Assembly: GCA_903863255.1 (NCBI GenBank)
Contig: CAIPBJ010000115.1
Coordinates: forward strand, 1-45,876
Reading direction: 5' to 3'
Length of the DNA stretch: 45,876 bases
Source: an uncultured Methylophilaceae bacterium
GTDB lineage: Bacteria; Pseudomonadota; Gammaproteobacteria; Burkholderiales; Methylophilaceae
This document shows, piece after piece, positions 7,168 to 15,464 of the stretch (position 1 is the first letter of the stretch; every line of letters starts with the position of its first letter). The position numbers and the translations under genes are program-made. Under the pieces are notes generated by a model, which saw only the letters and a list, made by a program, of their open reading frames with translations, did not search any database and was not told the origin of the DNA.

Positions 7168-7957
7168 AGAAGCGCTGAACCAAATAGCGGCTTATATAGA
7201 TAACGAACTTAGCATTTCTGAAGCTGATACGCTAGCTAAGCACATAGCTGATTGTAAGGTATGCCAGCTTGAATATGAAACGCAAATAAATACAATCTCC
7301 CTCGTTAAAAAAAATGCTAATTATTTTGAAGCGACACCCATGTTTCTTAGTCAATTAGATCAATCGATTCATGAATCAGTAGGTAAATCCACCCCAAAAA
7401 ATGTTATTCAAAAACGATGGAATATAAATTTTGGTATCTCATGGGCGAACATTGGAACCATGATGATTTCATTGATAGCACTTGTATGGAGCACGTCACT
7501 ATTTTTGGCTATACCAAACACAGAAGAGAGGCTTACTGATGAACTGATTTCCAGTCATGTACGTTCTCTTCAGGTCGATCATTTATCGGATGTCATTTCT
7601 ACCGATAAACATACAGTTAAACCTTGGTTCAATGGCAAAGTTGATTTCTCACCTAGCGTAATAGATTTTGCCGAGTCAGGGTTCCCTTTAGAGGGGGGTC
7701 GTTTAGACTATGTTAATGGTAAGACCGTTGCAGTGCTTATATATCGACATAATAAACATGCAATCAACCTGTATGTTTGGCCAGAAAATAATAAGGACCA
7801 CCAAATAAAAGAGGAAAGCCGTCATGGGTTCAACGCTTTCCAATGGGTATACCAAGGAATGCAATACTGGATGATATCTGATTTAGAGGAAGGAAAATTG
7901 GAAAGTTTTGCAAATAGGGTTCAGGATGAAATCATCAAATCCCGACCTCAAGGATAA
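7157..7957 (+). CDS. Membrane anti-sigma factor with zinc-finger (zf-HC2) domain
   Basis: This protein of about 266 residues has a cytoplasmic anti-sigma domain with the His29-x3-Cys33-x2-Cys36 zinc motif, one membrane segment at about residues 98-119, and a periplasmic domain of about 145 residues. The latter contains the family-typical run Val-Lys-Pro-Trp-Phe-Asn-Gly-Lys and a later Ile-Asn-Leu-Tyr-Val-Trp-Pro. It should hold the upstream sigma factor at the membrane until an envelope signal releases it. The ATG at 7157 fits family N-termini; an in-frame ATG at 7142 would add five residues, three of them Gly. The gene overlaps the sigma gene by 11 bases. There is no ChrR-type cupin domain, so it is not a ChrR orthologue. 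Confidence 0.9.
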   Translation: MNHEEALNQIAAYIDNELSISEADTLAKHIADCKVCQLEYETQINTISLVKKNANYFEATPMFLSQLDQSIHESVGKSTPKNVIQKRWNINFGISWANIGTMMISLIALVWSTSLFLAIPNTEERLTDELISSHVRSLQVDHLSDVISTDKHTVKPWFNGKVDFSPSVIDFAESGFPLEGGRLDYVNGKTVAVLIYRHNKHAINLYVWPENNKDHQIKEESRHGFNAFQWVYQGMQYWMISDLEEGKLESFANRVQDEIIKSRPQG

Positions 7958-8008
7958 TGATTGGGGTATCAGTAAGCTATTTAAACTGTAGTATAGGAGG
8001 AAAATGAA

Positions 8009-8212
8009 ATGGGTTCATTCAGTATCTGGCATTGGTTAATCGTACTGATAATTGTAATGTTGATCTTTGGAACTAATAAACTTAAAAATATGGGTAGCGA
8101 CTTAGGAGAAGCGGTGAAAAATTTTAAGGATGCAATGAATAATGACAATAACATGCCAAATCATGACAAGATTTCATTAGGGTCAATTTCAGAAAATGAA
8201 CTCAAAAAATAA
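8009..8212 (+). CDS. tatA: TatA/TatE-like twin-arginine translocase subunit
   Basis: This 67-residue protein has one membrane helix at the N-terminus (residues 5-20), the conserved Phe-Gly (residues 20-21), and an amphipathic helix with Leu-Gly and Ala-Val-Lys-x-Phe-Lys, followed by a short polar tail, which is the TatA architecture. A strong AGGAGG lies 8 bases before the ATG. No tatB or tatC is nearby, so this is probably a stand-alone TatA paralogue in addition to a housekeeping set elsewhere. Its location 1.5-3 kb from two genes with twin-arginine signals and just after a sigma/anti-sigma pair suggests a stress-inducible Tat component. Confidence 0.9.
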   Translation: MGSFSIWHWLIVLIIVMLIFGTNKLKNMGSDLGEAVKNFKDAMNNDNNMPNHDKISLGSISENELKK

Positions 8213-8328
8213 GAGATTAATAAAACAGAGTTTGTTTTCTCGATATCTGCATTCATAATCATCGCCTAACAGATTAGAAAATTCGATTACTAGCCAAGTA
8301 ATAATGCTTTATAAGGTTGCAATGACTC

Positions 8329-8730
8329 ATGTCAAATATTGAATATCGCCAAAATTTCCCGCTTAATGCATTGGACATTGTTAGGTTATTTGAGTCATCA
8401 GGTATTCGCCGTCCTACAGATGATGTGCATCGAATTGAGCGAATGTTTGCAAATTCCAACCTGATTATATCTGCTTGGCATGAAGATCACTTAATAGGTG
8501 TTTGTCGTGCACTAACTGACCTGAATTATTGTTGCTACCTATCAGACATTGCCGTTGATAGGAACTTCCAGAATCATGGAATAGGAAGCGAGCTGATCGC
8601 AAGAATTAAAGCGTTTATCGGGAACGAAGTATCGCTAATTTTAATCTCAGCCCCGGGTGCACAGGAATTTTATGAAAGAATCGGCTTTGAAAGAAGTCAA
8701 TACTGCTTTACAGCGAAACGTTCCAAATGA
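8329..8730 (+). CDS. GNAT family N-acetyltransferase
   Basis: This 133-residue protein has a compact GNAT fold: a central strand with Leu-Ile-Gly-Val-Cys-Arg, the Ile-Ala-Val-Asp strand, then the acetyl-CoA pyrophosphate loop Arg-Asn-Phe-Gln-Asn-His-Gly-Ile-Gly (matching Q/R-x-x-G-x-G/A with His at the first glycine-rich position), and the C-terminal Tyr-Glu-Arg-Ile-Gly-Phe typical of the family. The substrate, a protein N-terminus or small amine, is unknown. It lies 116 bases after tatA, so co-transcription is possible, and 131 bases before the lipid operon. Confidence 0.82.
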   Translation: MSNIEYRQNFPLNALDIVRLFESSGIRRPTDDVHRIERMFANSNLIISAWHEDHLIGVCRALTDLNYCCYLSDIAVDRNFQNHGIGSELIARIKAFIGNEVSLILISAPGAQEFYERIGFERSQYCFTAKRSK

Positions 8731-8813
8731 CTCATAAATTTCACCTTTATTGCCAATAAGTTAATCATTAGGTAGTTCAACTACAAATAATATTAGATTC
8801 ATAAAAACTTTTC

Positions 8814-8843
8814 TTAAACGAATTGTTCTAATCACGTGTATAA
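8814..8843 (+). promoter_or_regulatory. Candidate promoter of the lipid-modification operon
   Basis: TTAAACGA (8814-8821) and GTGTATAA (8836-8843) lie 16 bases apart (measured from TTAAAC) and about 20 bases before the GTG start. The first element is identical to one upstream of the ECF sigma gene. This is the only motif linking the operon to the sigma factor and could be chance. Confidence 0.3.
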
Positions 8844-8861
8844 AAAATAAGAAAGTTAATC

Positions 8862-9902
8862 GTGAGCCTGACTCATATTGGCATTACCCTTGCAGAAAAT
8901 GGCTTTATACCAGATTTCATTATACGAAAAGGAATACGTAATTTATGTATTCAAAGATTGAATGATATTGCTTCAGATAATTGCGAAATATCAAGCCAAA
9001 TTCGTCAAATATTTTTTGAAACCATGGAAACAGCAGAAATAGCTCCGTTAGCGGAAATGGCTAATGATCAGCATTATGAAGTTCCGGCTGCTTTTTTTAA
9101 TTTTGTTTTAGGAAAAAATAGAAAGTACAGCAGTTGTTATTGGCCAAACGGCGTTCATAACCTTGACGATGCCGAAGACATGGCATTATCTGAAACGCTT
9201 AGACATGCAGAATTGGAAGATGGTCATGAAATATTAGAGTTGGGTTGTGGCTGGGGTTCCTTATCTATTTTAATGGCTAAGCGCTTTCCTAAAAGCAAAA
9301 TCACTTCCGTTTCAAATTCAAATTCTCAACGTAAATTCATAATGGACGAGGCATCTAAATTAGGGCTTCAAAATTTAAATGTTATTACTTGTGACATGAA
9401 TAGTTTTGATACGAATGCCACTTATGATCGTGTTGTTTCAGTAGAAATGTTTGAGCACATGAGAAACTATGATCGACTTTTTGAAAAAATTAGCAGATGG
9501 TTAAATCCTAACGGTAAATTCTTTATGCATATTTTTTGCCACAAAAGTGTACCTTATGCCTTTGAAGTCAAGGATGAAGGAGACTGGTTGAGTCAATACT
9601 TCTTTTCAGGTGGCTTCATGCCAAGTGACGATACACCTTTACGGTTCCAAAAACATCTAAAAATTTCGAAACAATGGCGATGGGACGGAACACATTACAA
9701 AAATACAGCGAATGCATGGCTTAAGAATATGGACGATAACATAGAATCAATTCGAGCTATTTTTAAAGTTTGTTACGGTGAAAGACACACAAAATTATGG
9801 GTATTTCGCTGGAGAATATTTTTTATGTCCTGTGCTGAATTATTTGGCTTAAGAAATGGTCAAGAGTGGTGGGTAAGTCATTATCTTTTTGAAAAGACAT
9901 AA
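8862..9902 (+). CDS. SAM-dependent methyltransferase, CFA-synthase-like (short form)
   Basis: This 346-residue protein belongs to the cyclopropane-fatty-acid synthase-like methyltransferases but lacks part of the N-terminal lipid-binding region of full Cfa proteins. The SAM motif I is ILELGCGWGS (residues 124-133). Tyr-Ser-Ser-Cys92-Tyr-Trp aligns with the Cys139 region of E. coli Cfa, and Glu-Met-Phe-Glu-His is retained in the later active-site segment. It starts at a GTG with only a weak upstream purine stretch, but the N-terminus (Pro-Asp-x-x-Ile-Arg-x-Gly-Ile-Arg) is what I recall for this subfamily. It is the first gene of a seven-gene operon; the next starts 3 bases after its stop. It probably methylates an unsaturated acyl chain, but a small-amine substrate is not excluded. 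Confidence 0.85.
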   Translation: MSLTHIGITLAENGFIPDFIIRKGIRNLCIQRLNDIASDNCEISSQIRQIFFETMETAEIAPLAEMANDQHYEVPAAFFNFVLGKNRKYSSCYWPNGVHNLDDAEDMALSETLRHAELEDGHEILELGCGWGSLSILMAKRFPKSKITSVSNSNSQRKFIMDEASKLGLQNLNVITCDMNSFDTNATYDRVVSVEMFEHMRNYDRLFEKISRWLNPNGKFFMHIFCHKSVPYAFEVKDEGDWLSQYFFSGGFMPSDDTPLRFQKHLKISKQWRWDGTHYKNTANAWLKNMDDNIESIRAIFKVCYGERHTKLWVFRWRIFFMSCAELFGLRNGQEWWVSHYLFEKT

Positions 9903-9905
9903 CTG

Positions 9906-10679
9906 ATGTTTATTGCTTCATATTATTTCATAACATTATTGCCATTGTTGGGCTTGGCAGTAATTGGTTGGTTAATCAGCCTCAAAAACGATAATGTGAC
10001 GATTGTAGATAGCTTATGGGCCATTTTTTTCCTGTTCGCATCAGTAACAAATTACATGCTTGATTCTTTTCATAGCGAAAGAGCCCAAGTTGTCTTGATA
10101 CTTGTTTTGATTTGGTCCATTAGATTGTCGACTTATTTATATTTAAGAAATAGGCACAAACCTGAAGATCATCGTTATCAGTTAATTCGTTTAAGGAATG
10201 AACCTCATTTTAAAATAAAAAGCATTTATATAGTTTTTGGATTGCAAGCTTGCCTGGCCTGGTTTATATCTTTACCGCTTCATGTAAGCCTTCATTCAAC
10301 ATCCCAATTGAAAATTGCAGATTACATTGGAGTAAGTTTATGGCTCATAGGAATGTTATTTCAAACAGTTGGAGATTTTCAGTTAGCTCGTTTTAAAGAT
10401 GATTTAGGCAATATCGATAAGGTATTGGCTTCTGGTTTGTGGCGTTATACGAGACACCCAAACTATTTCGGAGAATCCTGCATTTGGTTTGGTTACGGCT
10501 TAATTGCAATAGGTGCTGGTCAATGGTGGACGATAATTTCTTCTTTTTTGATGACCTATTTATTGATAAACATCACAGGTGCTAGATTACTTGAATCCGA
10601 TATCGCCGAGCGACGACCGGACTATAAAAAATATATTCAGAACACCCCCCAATTTTTCCCATGGTTTCCAGAAAGTTAG
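9906..10679 (+). CDS. DUF1295 membrane protein (steroid 5-alpha-reductase-like)
   Basis: This 257-residue protein has about six membrane segments. The C-terminal motif Arg-Tyr-Thr-Arg-His-Pro-Asn-Tyr-Phe-Gly-Glu (near residues 180-190) is the cofactor-binding signature shared by DUF1295, steroid 5-alpha-reductases and isoprenylcysteine methyltransferases. Family members reduce activated double bonds with NADPH or transfer methyl groups; DUF1295 itself is poorly characterised. Tight spacing on both sides places it in the lipid operon, where it might reduce a methylated or unsaturated acyl intermediate. That role is inferred from context. Confidence 0.82.
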   Translation: MFIASYYFITLLPLLGLAVIGWLISLKNDNVTIVDSLWAIFFLFASVTNYMLDSFHSERAQVVLILVLIWSIRLSTYLYLRNRHKPEDHRYQLIRLRNEPHFKIKSIYIVFGLQACLAWFISLPLHVSLHSTSQLKIADYIGVSLWLIGMLFQTVGDFQLARFKDDLGNIDKVLASGLWRYTRHPNYFGESCIWFGYGLIAIGAGQWWTIISSFLMTYLLINITGARLLESDIAERRPDYKKYIQNTPQFFPWFPES

Positions 10680-10685
10680 TTAAAA

Positions 10686-11240
10686 ATGGCACACAGTTTT
10701 GTTAAAAATCTACTGACGGGAATTTGTGCATTTTTATCAGCGTGCACAAATTTACCCGAAATTAAGACTGTAGATAATGTAGATCTGAACAGATTTATGG
10801 GGGATTGGTATGTTGTAGCATGTATACCTACCTTTATTGAAAAGGATATTTACAATGCAGTCGAATCATATAAATTGAACTCAGATGGAACCATAAAAAC
10901 GCATTTTACTTTTAGAAAGGGTGGGTTTGATGGAGAGAAAAAAGAATATGAACCCAAAGGTTATGTAATTCCAAAAACAGGCAATGCATTATGGGGTATG
11001 CAATTTATTTGGCCTATCAAAGCAGAATACAGGATTGTCTACCTAGATGAAGGTTATCAGTTAACCATTATTGCAAGAAATGCGCGTGATTATGTTTGGT
11101 TAATGTCACGTAAACCTGATATTTCTGATAAACAATATCAAACCTATGTAAATAAGATTAAAGATATGGGATACGATATAGATAAACTGGTAAAAATTCC
11201 GCAGCACTGGGATAAGCAAGCTGAAAATGAAGTCGAGTAA
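10686..11240 (+). CDS. Blc-like lipocalin lipoprotein
   Basis: This 184-residue lipocalin has an N-terminal lipoprotein signal ending Leu-Ser-Ala-Cys20, so the protein is likely anchored to the outer membrane. The lipocalin signature Gly-Asp-Trp-Tyr-Val-Val (residues 39-44) and the late Arg-x-Tyr-Val-Trp-Leu-Met-Ser-Arg strand match bacterial Blc, which binds fatty acids and lysophospholipids in the periplasm. The C-terminal Ile-Asp-Lys-Leu-Val-Lys-Ile-Pro-Gln is also typical. It sits between DUF1295 and the desaturase with gaps of 3-6 bases. In this operon it may bind or move modified or damaged acyl chains. Confidence 0.87.
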   Translation: MAHSFVKNLLTGICAFLSACTNLPEIKTVDNVDLNRFMGDWYVVACIPTFIEKDIYNAVESYKLNSDGTIKTHFTFRKGGFDGEKKEYEPKGYVIPKTGNALWGMQFIWPIKAEYRIVYLDEGYQLTIIARNARDYVWLMSRKPDISDKQYQTYVNKIKDMGYDIDKLVKIPQHWDKQAENEVE

Positions 11241-11243
11241 AAG

Positions 11244-12158
11244 ATGTTAAAAAATTTGTTTGCCTGGTTTGATAGCTATTCAATCAACGCTTCAGATAAT
11301 AGTTCTGAAGAAATTGTTCTTATAAGAGTCGTTCCCTTCATACTGTTGCATGTAGCTTGTATTGGTGTCTTCTTTGTAGGATTTAGTCAATTTGCGTTGA
11401 TGGTATCAATCATTCTTTACTTGTTGAGAATGTTCGCTATAACGGGGTTTTATCACCGTTATTTTTCTCACAAGGCTTTTAAAACCTCTCGTTTTGTGCA
11501 ATTTGTTTTTGCTTTCTTGGCTGCAAGTGCTGCACAAAGAGGCCCCCTATGGTGGGCGTCTCATCATCGACATCACCATGCTCATTCCGATAAACCGGAT
11601 GACAGCCATTCACCATTGCAAAACGGATTCATCTGGAGCCACGTTAGCTGGTTTTTAACTAATAAGAACTTCATGCCAAAGTCTGAGCGGATTAGGGATT
11701 TATTGGTCTATCCAGAACTCAAGTTTTTAGATCGATTTGATCTTATTGCACCGCTGTTTTTAGCTTTTGTTTTATATTTTTTTGGAGCTTTCTTAAAGAT
11801 TTATGCACCAGAACTTGGAACCAATGGATTTCAGCTTTTGGTTTGGGGTTTTGTCATCTCTACAGTCGTCCTCTACCATATGACATTTACCGTAAATTCC
11901 TTGGCGCATGTATGGGGTAAGCGTCGTTTTATCACAAATGATAATAGCCGTAATAATTCCATAATAGCTATTTTAACTTTAGGGGAAGGTTGGCATAACA
12001 ATCATCATCATTTTCCTAGTTCTGCGAGACAGGGGTTTTATTGGTGGGAAATTGATTTGACTTACTACGGGTTGAAAATTTTATCGGGGTTTGGCCTCAT
12101 TTGGGATCTGAGGAAAGTACCCTCAGAGGTTTTATCAGTTAAAAGAGTGACTCGATGA
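11244..12158 (+). CDS. Delta-9-type acyl desaturase
   Basis: This 304-residue integral membrane di-iron desaturase shows all three histidine boxes: His-Arg-Tyr-Phe-Ser-His (71-76), His-His-Arg-His-His-His (107-112) and His-Asn-Asn-His-His-His (251-256). About four membrane helices lie between them. Enzymes of this class use O2 and an electron donor to introduce a cis double bond into acyl-CoA or phospholipid chains. The stop overlaps the next start by 4 bases (ATGA). In this operon it would provide or place the double bond used by the CFA-like methyltransferases. A desaturase that acts on an already methylated chain, as in furan fatty acid synthesis, is another possibility. Confidence 0.9.
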   Translation: MLKNLFAWFDSYSINASDNSSEEIVLIRVVPFILLHVACIGVFFVGFSQFALMVSIILYLLRMFAITGFYHRYFSHKAFKTSRFVQFVFAFLAASAAQRGPLWWASHHRHHHAHSDKPDDSHSPLQNGFIWSHVSWFLTNKNFMPKSERIRDLLVYPELKFLDRFDLIAPLFLAFVLYFFGAFLKIYAPELGTNGFQLLVWGFVISTVVLYHMTFTVNSLAHVWGKRRFITNDNSRNNSIIAILTLGEGWHNNHHHFPSSARQGFYWWEIDLTYYGLKILSGFGLIWDLRKVPSEVLSVKRVTR

Positions 12159-13408
12159 AAATAGCTATTATTGGTGCCGGAATAGCGGGAAACACAATTG
12201 CCTGGCATTTATACAAGAATCATAAGATCACGGTTTATGAAGCCAACGAACACGTTGGTGGACATACACAAACACATGAAGTTGAAGCCTTTGGTCAAAA
12301 ATATCACATCGATACGGGTTTTATAGTATATAACAATTGGACTTATCCCAATTTTATCAGAATGCTTGACGAACTCGGGATCGAAACGCAATCAAGCCAT
12401 ATGAGCTTTAGCGTAAGGAATGAAGCTTCTGGCCTTGAATATAATGGCACTAGCTTAAATAGTTTATTCGCTCAAAGATCCAACCTTTTTCGTCCAAAGT
12501 TCTTGTGGATGATTAAAGAGATACTTCGGTTTAATAAAGAAGCGCCACGTGTTTTAAATAGCACAAATGATGATATGCTTTTTGGCGAGTATTTAAAGAA
12601 ACATCGATATAGTCAATCATTCGTGAATGAATATATTATTCCCATGGGTTCAGCCATCTGGTCTGCAGAGCCTAATCAATTATTTGAATTCCCTGCTAAG
12701 TTTTTCATTCGTTTTTTTCACAATCATGGCATGTTAAGTGTTACTGATAGGCCAGAATGGCGTGTGATTAAAGGGGGTTCAAAAGAATATGTCAATAAAT
12801 TAACAGAAGGTTTCAAGGACCGTATATTGGTAAACACTCCTGTAGAAAAGGTTACACGTAAACCAAAAACTGTATTAGTTAAAGCGAAAAGGGAGAAAGA
12901 AGAAGAGTTTGATTGGGTATTTTTTGCATGTCATAGTGACCAAGTGCTTGAGATTTTGAGTGATGCGAGTAACGATGAGAAGGAGATACTTGGTTCGATT
13001 CCTTATCAAACTAATCGAATCGTTTTACACACTGATATTAGTCTCATGCCAAAACGTAAATTAGCTTGGGCAGCATGGAATTATCATTTGACCTCTCGAC
13101 CATTAAATCAGGCCGCAGTCACTTACAATATGAACATTCTTCAGTCCCTGTTCTCGCCAGAGCCTTTTCTTGTAACGCTCAATCATACTGACGGTATTAA
13201 TCCAAATAAGATAATTAAAACGCTTAACTATTCCCATCCAGTTTTTAATGTAAAAGGGATAGATGCCCAATCTAAACATGCGAAAATCAGCGGCCTGAAT
13301 AGAACATCATACGCAGGAGCTTACTGGCGAAACGGATTTCATGAAGATGGCGTGGTGAGTGCTCTGACGGCTATTCAGCAATTTGAATTTGCACAGATGA
13401 ATACGTGA
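12155..13408 (+). CDS. FAD-dependent amine-oxidase-like oxidoreductase
   Basis: This 417-residue flavoprotein has the dinucleotide-binding motif Gly-Ala-Gly-Ile-Ala-Gly at residues 7-12, the Glu of the ribose site near residue 30 in the next strand, and Gly-Gly-His after it. The NAD(P)-binding/amine oxidase family includes carotenoid desaturases and protoporphyrinogen oxidase. The C-terminal Ala-Gly-Ala-Tyr-Trp-Arg-Asn-Gly-Phe-His-Glu-Asp-Gly is the FAD-contact segment usual for the subfamily found beside DUF1365 and CFA genes. The exact reaction is unsettled to my knowledge; oxidation of a fatty acyl chain is the common proposal. It is joined to the desaturase by a 4-base overlap and followed by DUF1365 after 7 bases. 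Confidence 0.88.
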   Translation: MKIAIIGAGIAGNTIAWHLYKNHKITVYEANEHVGGHTQTHEVEAFGQKYHIDTGFIVYNNWTYPNFIRMLDELGIETQSSHMSFSVRNEASGLEYNGTSLNSLFAQRSNLFRPKFLWMIKEILRFNKEAPRVLNSTNDDMLFGEYLKKHRYSQSFVNEYIIPMGSAIWSAEPNQLFEFPAKFFIRFFHNHGMLSVTDRPEWRVIKGGSKEYVNKLTEGFKDRILVNTPVEKVTRKPKTVLVKAKREKEEEFDWVFFACHSDQVLEILSDASNDEKEILGSIPYQTNRIVLHTDISLMPKRKLAWAAWNYHLTSRPLNQAAVTYNMNILQSLFSPEPFLVTLNHTDGINPNKIIKTLNYSHPVFNVKGIDAQSKHAKISGLNRTSYAGAYWRNGFHEDGVVSALTAIQQFEFAQMNT

Positions 13409-13415
13409 ATCAATT

Positions 13416-14162
13416 ATGGAAAAGCTTGAAAGTGCTATATATACAGGTAAGGTTTATCATCAGCGCTTCCTGCCGGTATTCCATGGATTTAATTATTCAC
13501 TTTTTATGATGTATATCGATTTGAAGGAATTACCTACTTTATTTAAACCATTCCGGTTTTGGTCTTTAGAGCACTGGAATATTGCTAGTTTTTTTAGAAA
13601 AGACTATGCAGATAGAGAAGTTAACGAACTAGAAGAATCAATTAGGAATCTAATAAAAAAAGAAACGGGTCAAAGCAGTACAGGACCAATACGAATCCTA
13701 ACTCATTTACGCTATTTTGGTTTTATATTCAATCCAGTAAGCTTTTATTATTGCTTCGATAATCAAGGTCAAACAGTTGAATTTATCATTGCAGAAATCA
13801 CCAATACTCCATGGGGAGAAAGGCATAGCTATGTACTAGATTGCGGAACCCAGTCTTCACCTTATCATTTTCACTTTAAGAAATCATTCCATGTATCGCC
13901 ATTCATGCCGATGGAAATGAATTATGACTGGCAATTTAATAAACCTAATGATGAGCTAGTCATTCACATGGAAAACCTAAAAAACCAAATAAAACAGTTT
14001 GATGCACTATTGGTTTTGAAGCGTGTGGAAATAAATCAAAGCAATATGTATAAATTCTTGGTGATGTTTCCGTTCATGACTCTTAAGATAATAATTTCTA
14101 TTTATTGGCAAGCTCTTTGGCTAAAGATTAAACGCGTACCCTTTTTCCCACATCCAAAGTAA
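13416..14162 (+). CDS. DUF1365 protein
   Basis: This 248-residue DUF1365 protein shows the N-terminal Tyr-x-Gly-x-Val-x-His-Gln-Arg-Phe-x-Pro and the central Arg-Tyr-Phe-Gly-Phe-Ile-Phe-Asn-Pro-Val-Ser-Phe-Tyr-Tyr-Cys, which is the family hallmark as I recall it. The C-terminal ~40 residues are hydrophobic and may contact the membrane. The family almost always lies between a FAD amine-oxidase-like gene and a CFA-like gene, as here, which implies a shared step in acyl-chain modification. Its biochemical activity is not established as far as I know. Confidence 0.88.
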   Translation: MEKLESAIYTGKVYHQRFLPVFHGFNYSLFMMYIDLKELPTLFKPFRFWSLEHWNIASFFRKDYADREVNELEESIRNLIKKETGQSSTGPIRILTHLRYFGFIFNPVSFYYCFDNQGQTVEFIIAEITNTPWGERHSYVLDCGTQSSPYHFHFKKSFHVSPFMPMEMNYDWQFNKPNDELVIHMENLKNQIKQFDALLVLKRVEINQSNMYKFLVMFPFMTLKIIISIYWQALWLKIKRVPFFPHPK

Positions 14163-14165
14163 ATA

Positions 14166-15464
14166 ATGAATATGTCTGAAATTCAAACCAAAAATATTCA
14201 ATTGCTATCAAGAATTACGCCTAAGCCAAGACGATTAGACCGCTTAGCGAAAGATATTCTGCTCAATCGATTAGCTAAATTAGAACACGGTACTATAACT
14301 ATAATAGACAACACGACTAGCTTGAAAAATAAACTGATATTTGGAGCCAGTCATTCGCAAACTTCTTTGGCGAATATTCATGTCACACTGGAAATAAATA
14401 ATTCGCAGTTTTATGGGGAAGTGGTTTTTGGTGGGTCTATTGGAGCAGGCGAGGCATACATGCTTGGTTATTTCAATTGTGACAACCTACCCAATCTAAT
14501 TCGAATGATGGCTCGTAATCAATCATTACTGGATTCAATCGAATCTAGTTTTGCAAAACTGACGGCACCGATTCAGAAGTGGATACATTTCGTCAATAAA
14601 AATACGCAACAAGGTAGTCGCAGGAATATTGCGGCGCATTATGATTTAGGTAATGATTTTTTTAGATTGATGCTCGATCCAACAATGATGTATTCATCTG
14701 CAATTTTCGAACATCCTGAACATACTTTAGAGCAAGCGTCCTTAGCTAAAATTAAACGTATTTGTAATAAGCTCGATTTAAAAGAATCGGATCATCTTTT
14801 AGAAATAGGCACTGGTTGGGGTGGGTTTGCAATCTTTGCAGCAAAGAATTACGGATGCAAAATTACCACTACAACAATATCAGAACAGCAATTTTTGCTG
14901 GCGATTAAACGTATTGAGGATGAAGGTCTCAAGGACAAAGTCACCGTATTACTCTCAGACTATCGTAACCTAAGCGGAAGATATGACAAGTTGGTATCAA
15001 TTGAAATGATTGAAGCAATAGGGCATCAATTTTACGACACATTTTTCGCAAAATGCAGTCAATTGCTCAAGCCTAATGGCATGATGCTTCTACAAGCCAT
15101 TACAATTTCAGATCAGCGCTACGATTATTCAATCAAGTCTGTTGATTTTATTCAGAGATATATTTTCCCGGGTAGTTGTATACCTTCAGTTACAGCTATG
15201 ATTAATAGCATTACTAATTCATCGGATATGCGTTTATTTAACCTAGAGGACATTGGACCTCATTATGCAAAGACACTAGCCGTATGGCGGGAAAATTTCT
15301 TTAAGAATATCGATAAGGTAAGATCGTTAGGTTATCCAGAAACGTTCGTTCGTATGTGGGATTTTTACCTATCCTATTGCGAAGGCGGTTTTGAGGAGCG
15401 TGTATTGGGTGATGTGCAGATGCTTCTTGTAAAACCAGAAAACAGAAGATCCCCAAGAATTTAA
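14166..15464 (+). CDS. Cyclopropane-fatty-acyl-phospholipid synthase family methyltransferase (long form)
   Basis: This 432-residue protein has full-length Cfa architecture: an N-terminal lipid-binding domain (about 1-150) and a SAM-methyltransferase domain with motif I LLEIGTGWGG (211-220). Compared with E. coli Cfa, the bicarbonate-site residues differ: Cys139 aligns with Ser178 (Met-Met-Tyr-Ser-Ser-Ala) and His266 with Gln310 (Leu-Leu-Gln-Ala-Ile). Glu239 is kept as Glu283, Ile268 as Ile312 and the later Tyr317 as a Tyr in Gly-Pro-His-Tyr. I believe this variant site is common in CFA proteins coupled to amine oxidase/DUF1365 genes. It may make a methylated or methylene product rather than a cyclopropane, which is an inference. 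It is the last gene of the operon. Confidence 0.88.
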   Translation: MNMSEIQTKNIQLLSRITPKPRRLDRLAKDILLNRLAKLEHGTITIIDNTTSLKNKLIFGASHSQTSLANIHVTLEINNSQFYGEVVFGGSIGAGEAYMLGYFNCDNLPNLIRMMARNQSLLDSIESSFAKLTAPIQKWIHFVNKNTQQGSRRNIAAHYDLGNDFFRLMLDPTMMYSSAIFEHPEHTLEQASLAKIKRICNKLDLKESDHLLEIGTGWGGFAIFAAKNYGCKITTTTISEQQFLLAIKRIEDEGLKDKVTVLLSDYRNLSGRYDKLVSIEMIEAIGHQFYDTFFAKCSQLLKPNGMMLLQAITISDQRYDYSIKSVDFIQRYIFPGSCIPSVTAMINSITNSSDMRLFNLEDIGPHYAKTLAVWRENFFKNIDKVRSLGYPETFVRMWDFYLSYCEGGFEERVLGDVQMLLVKPENRRSPRI

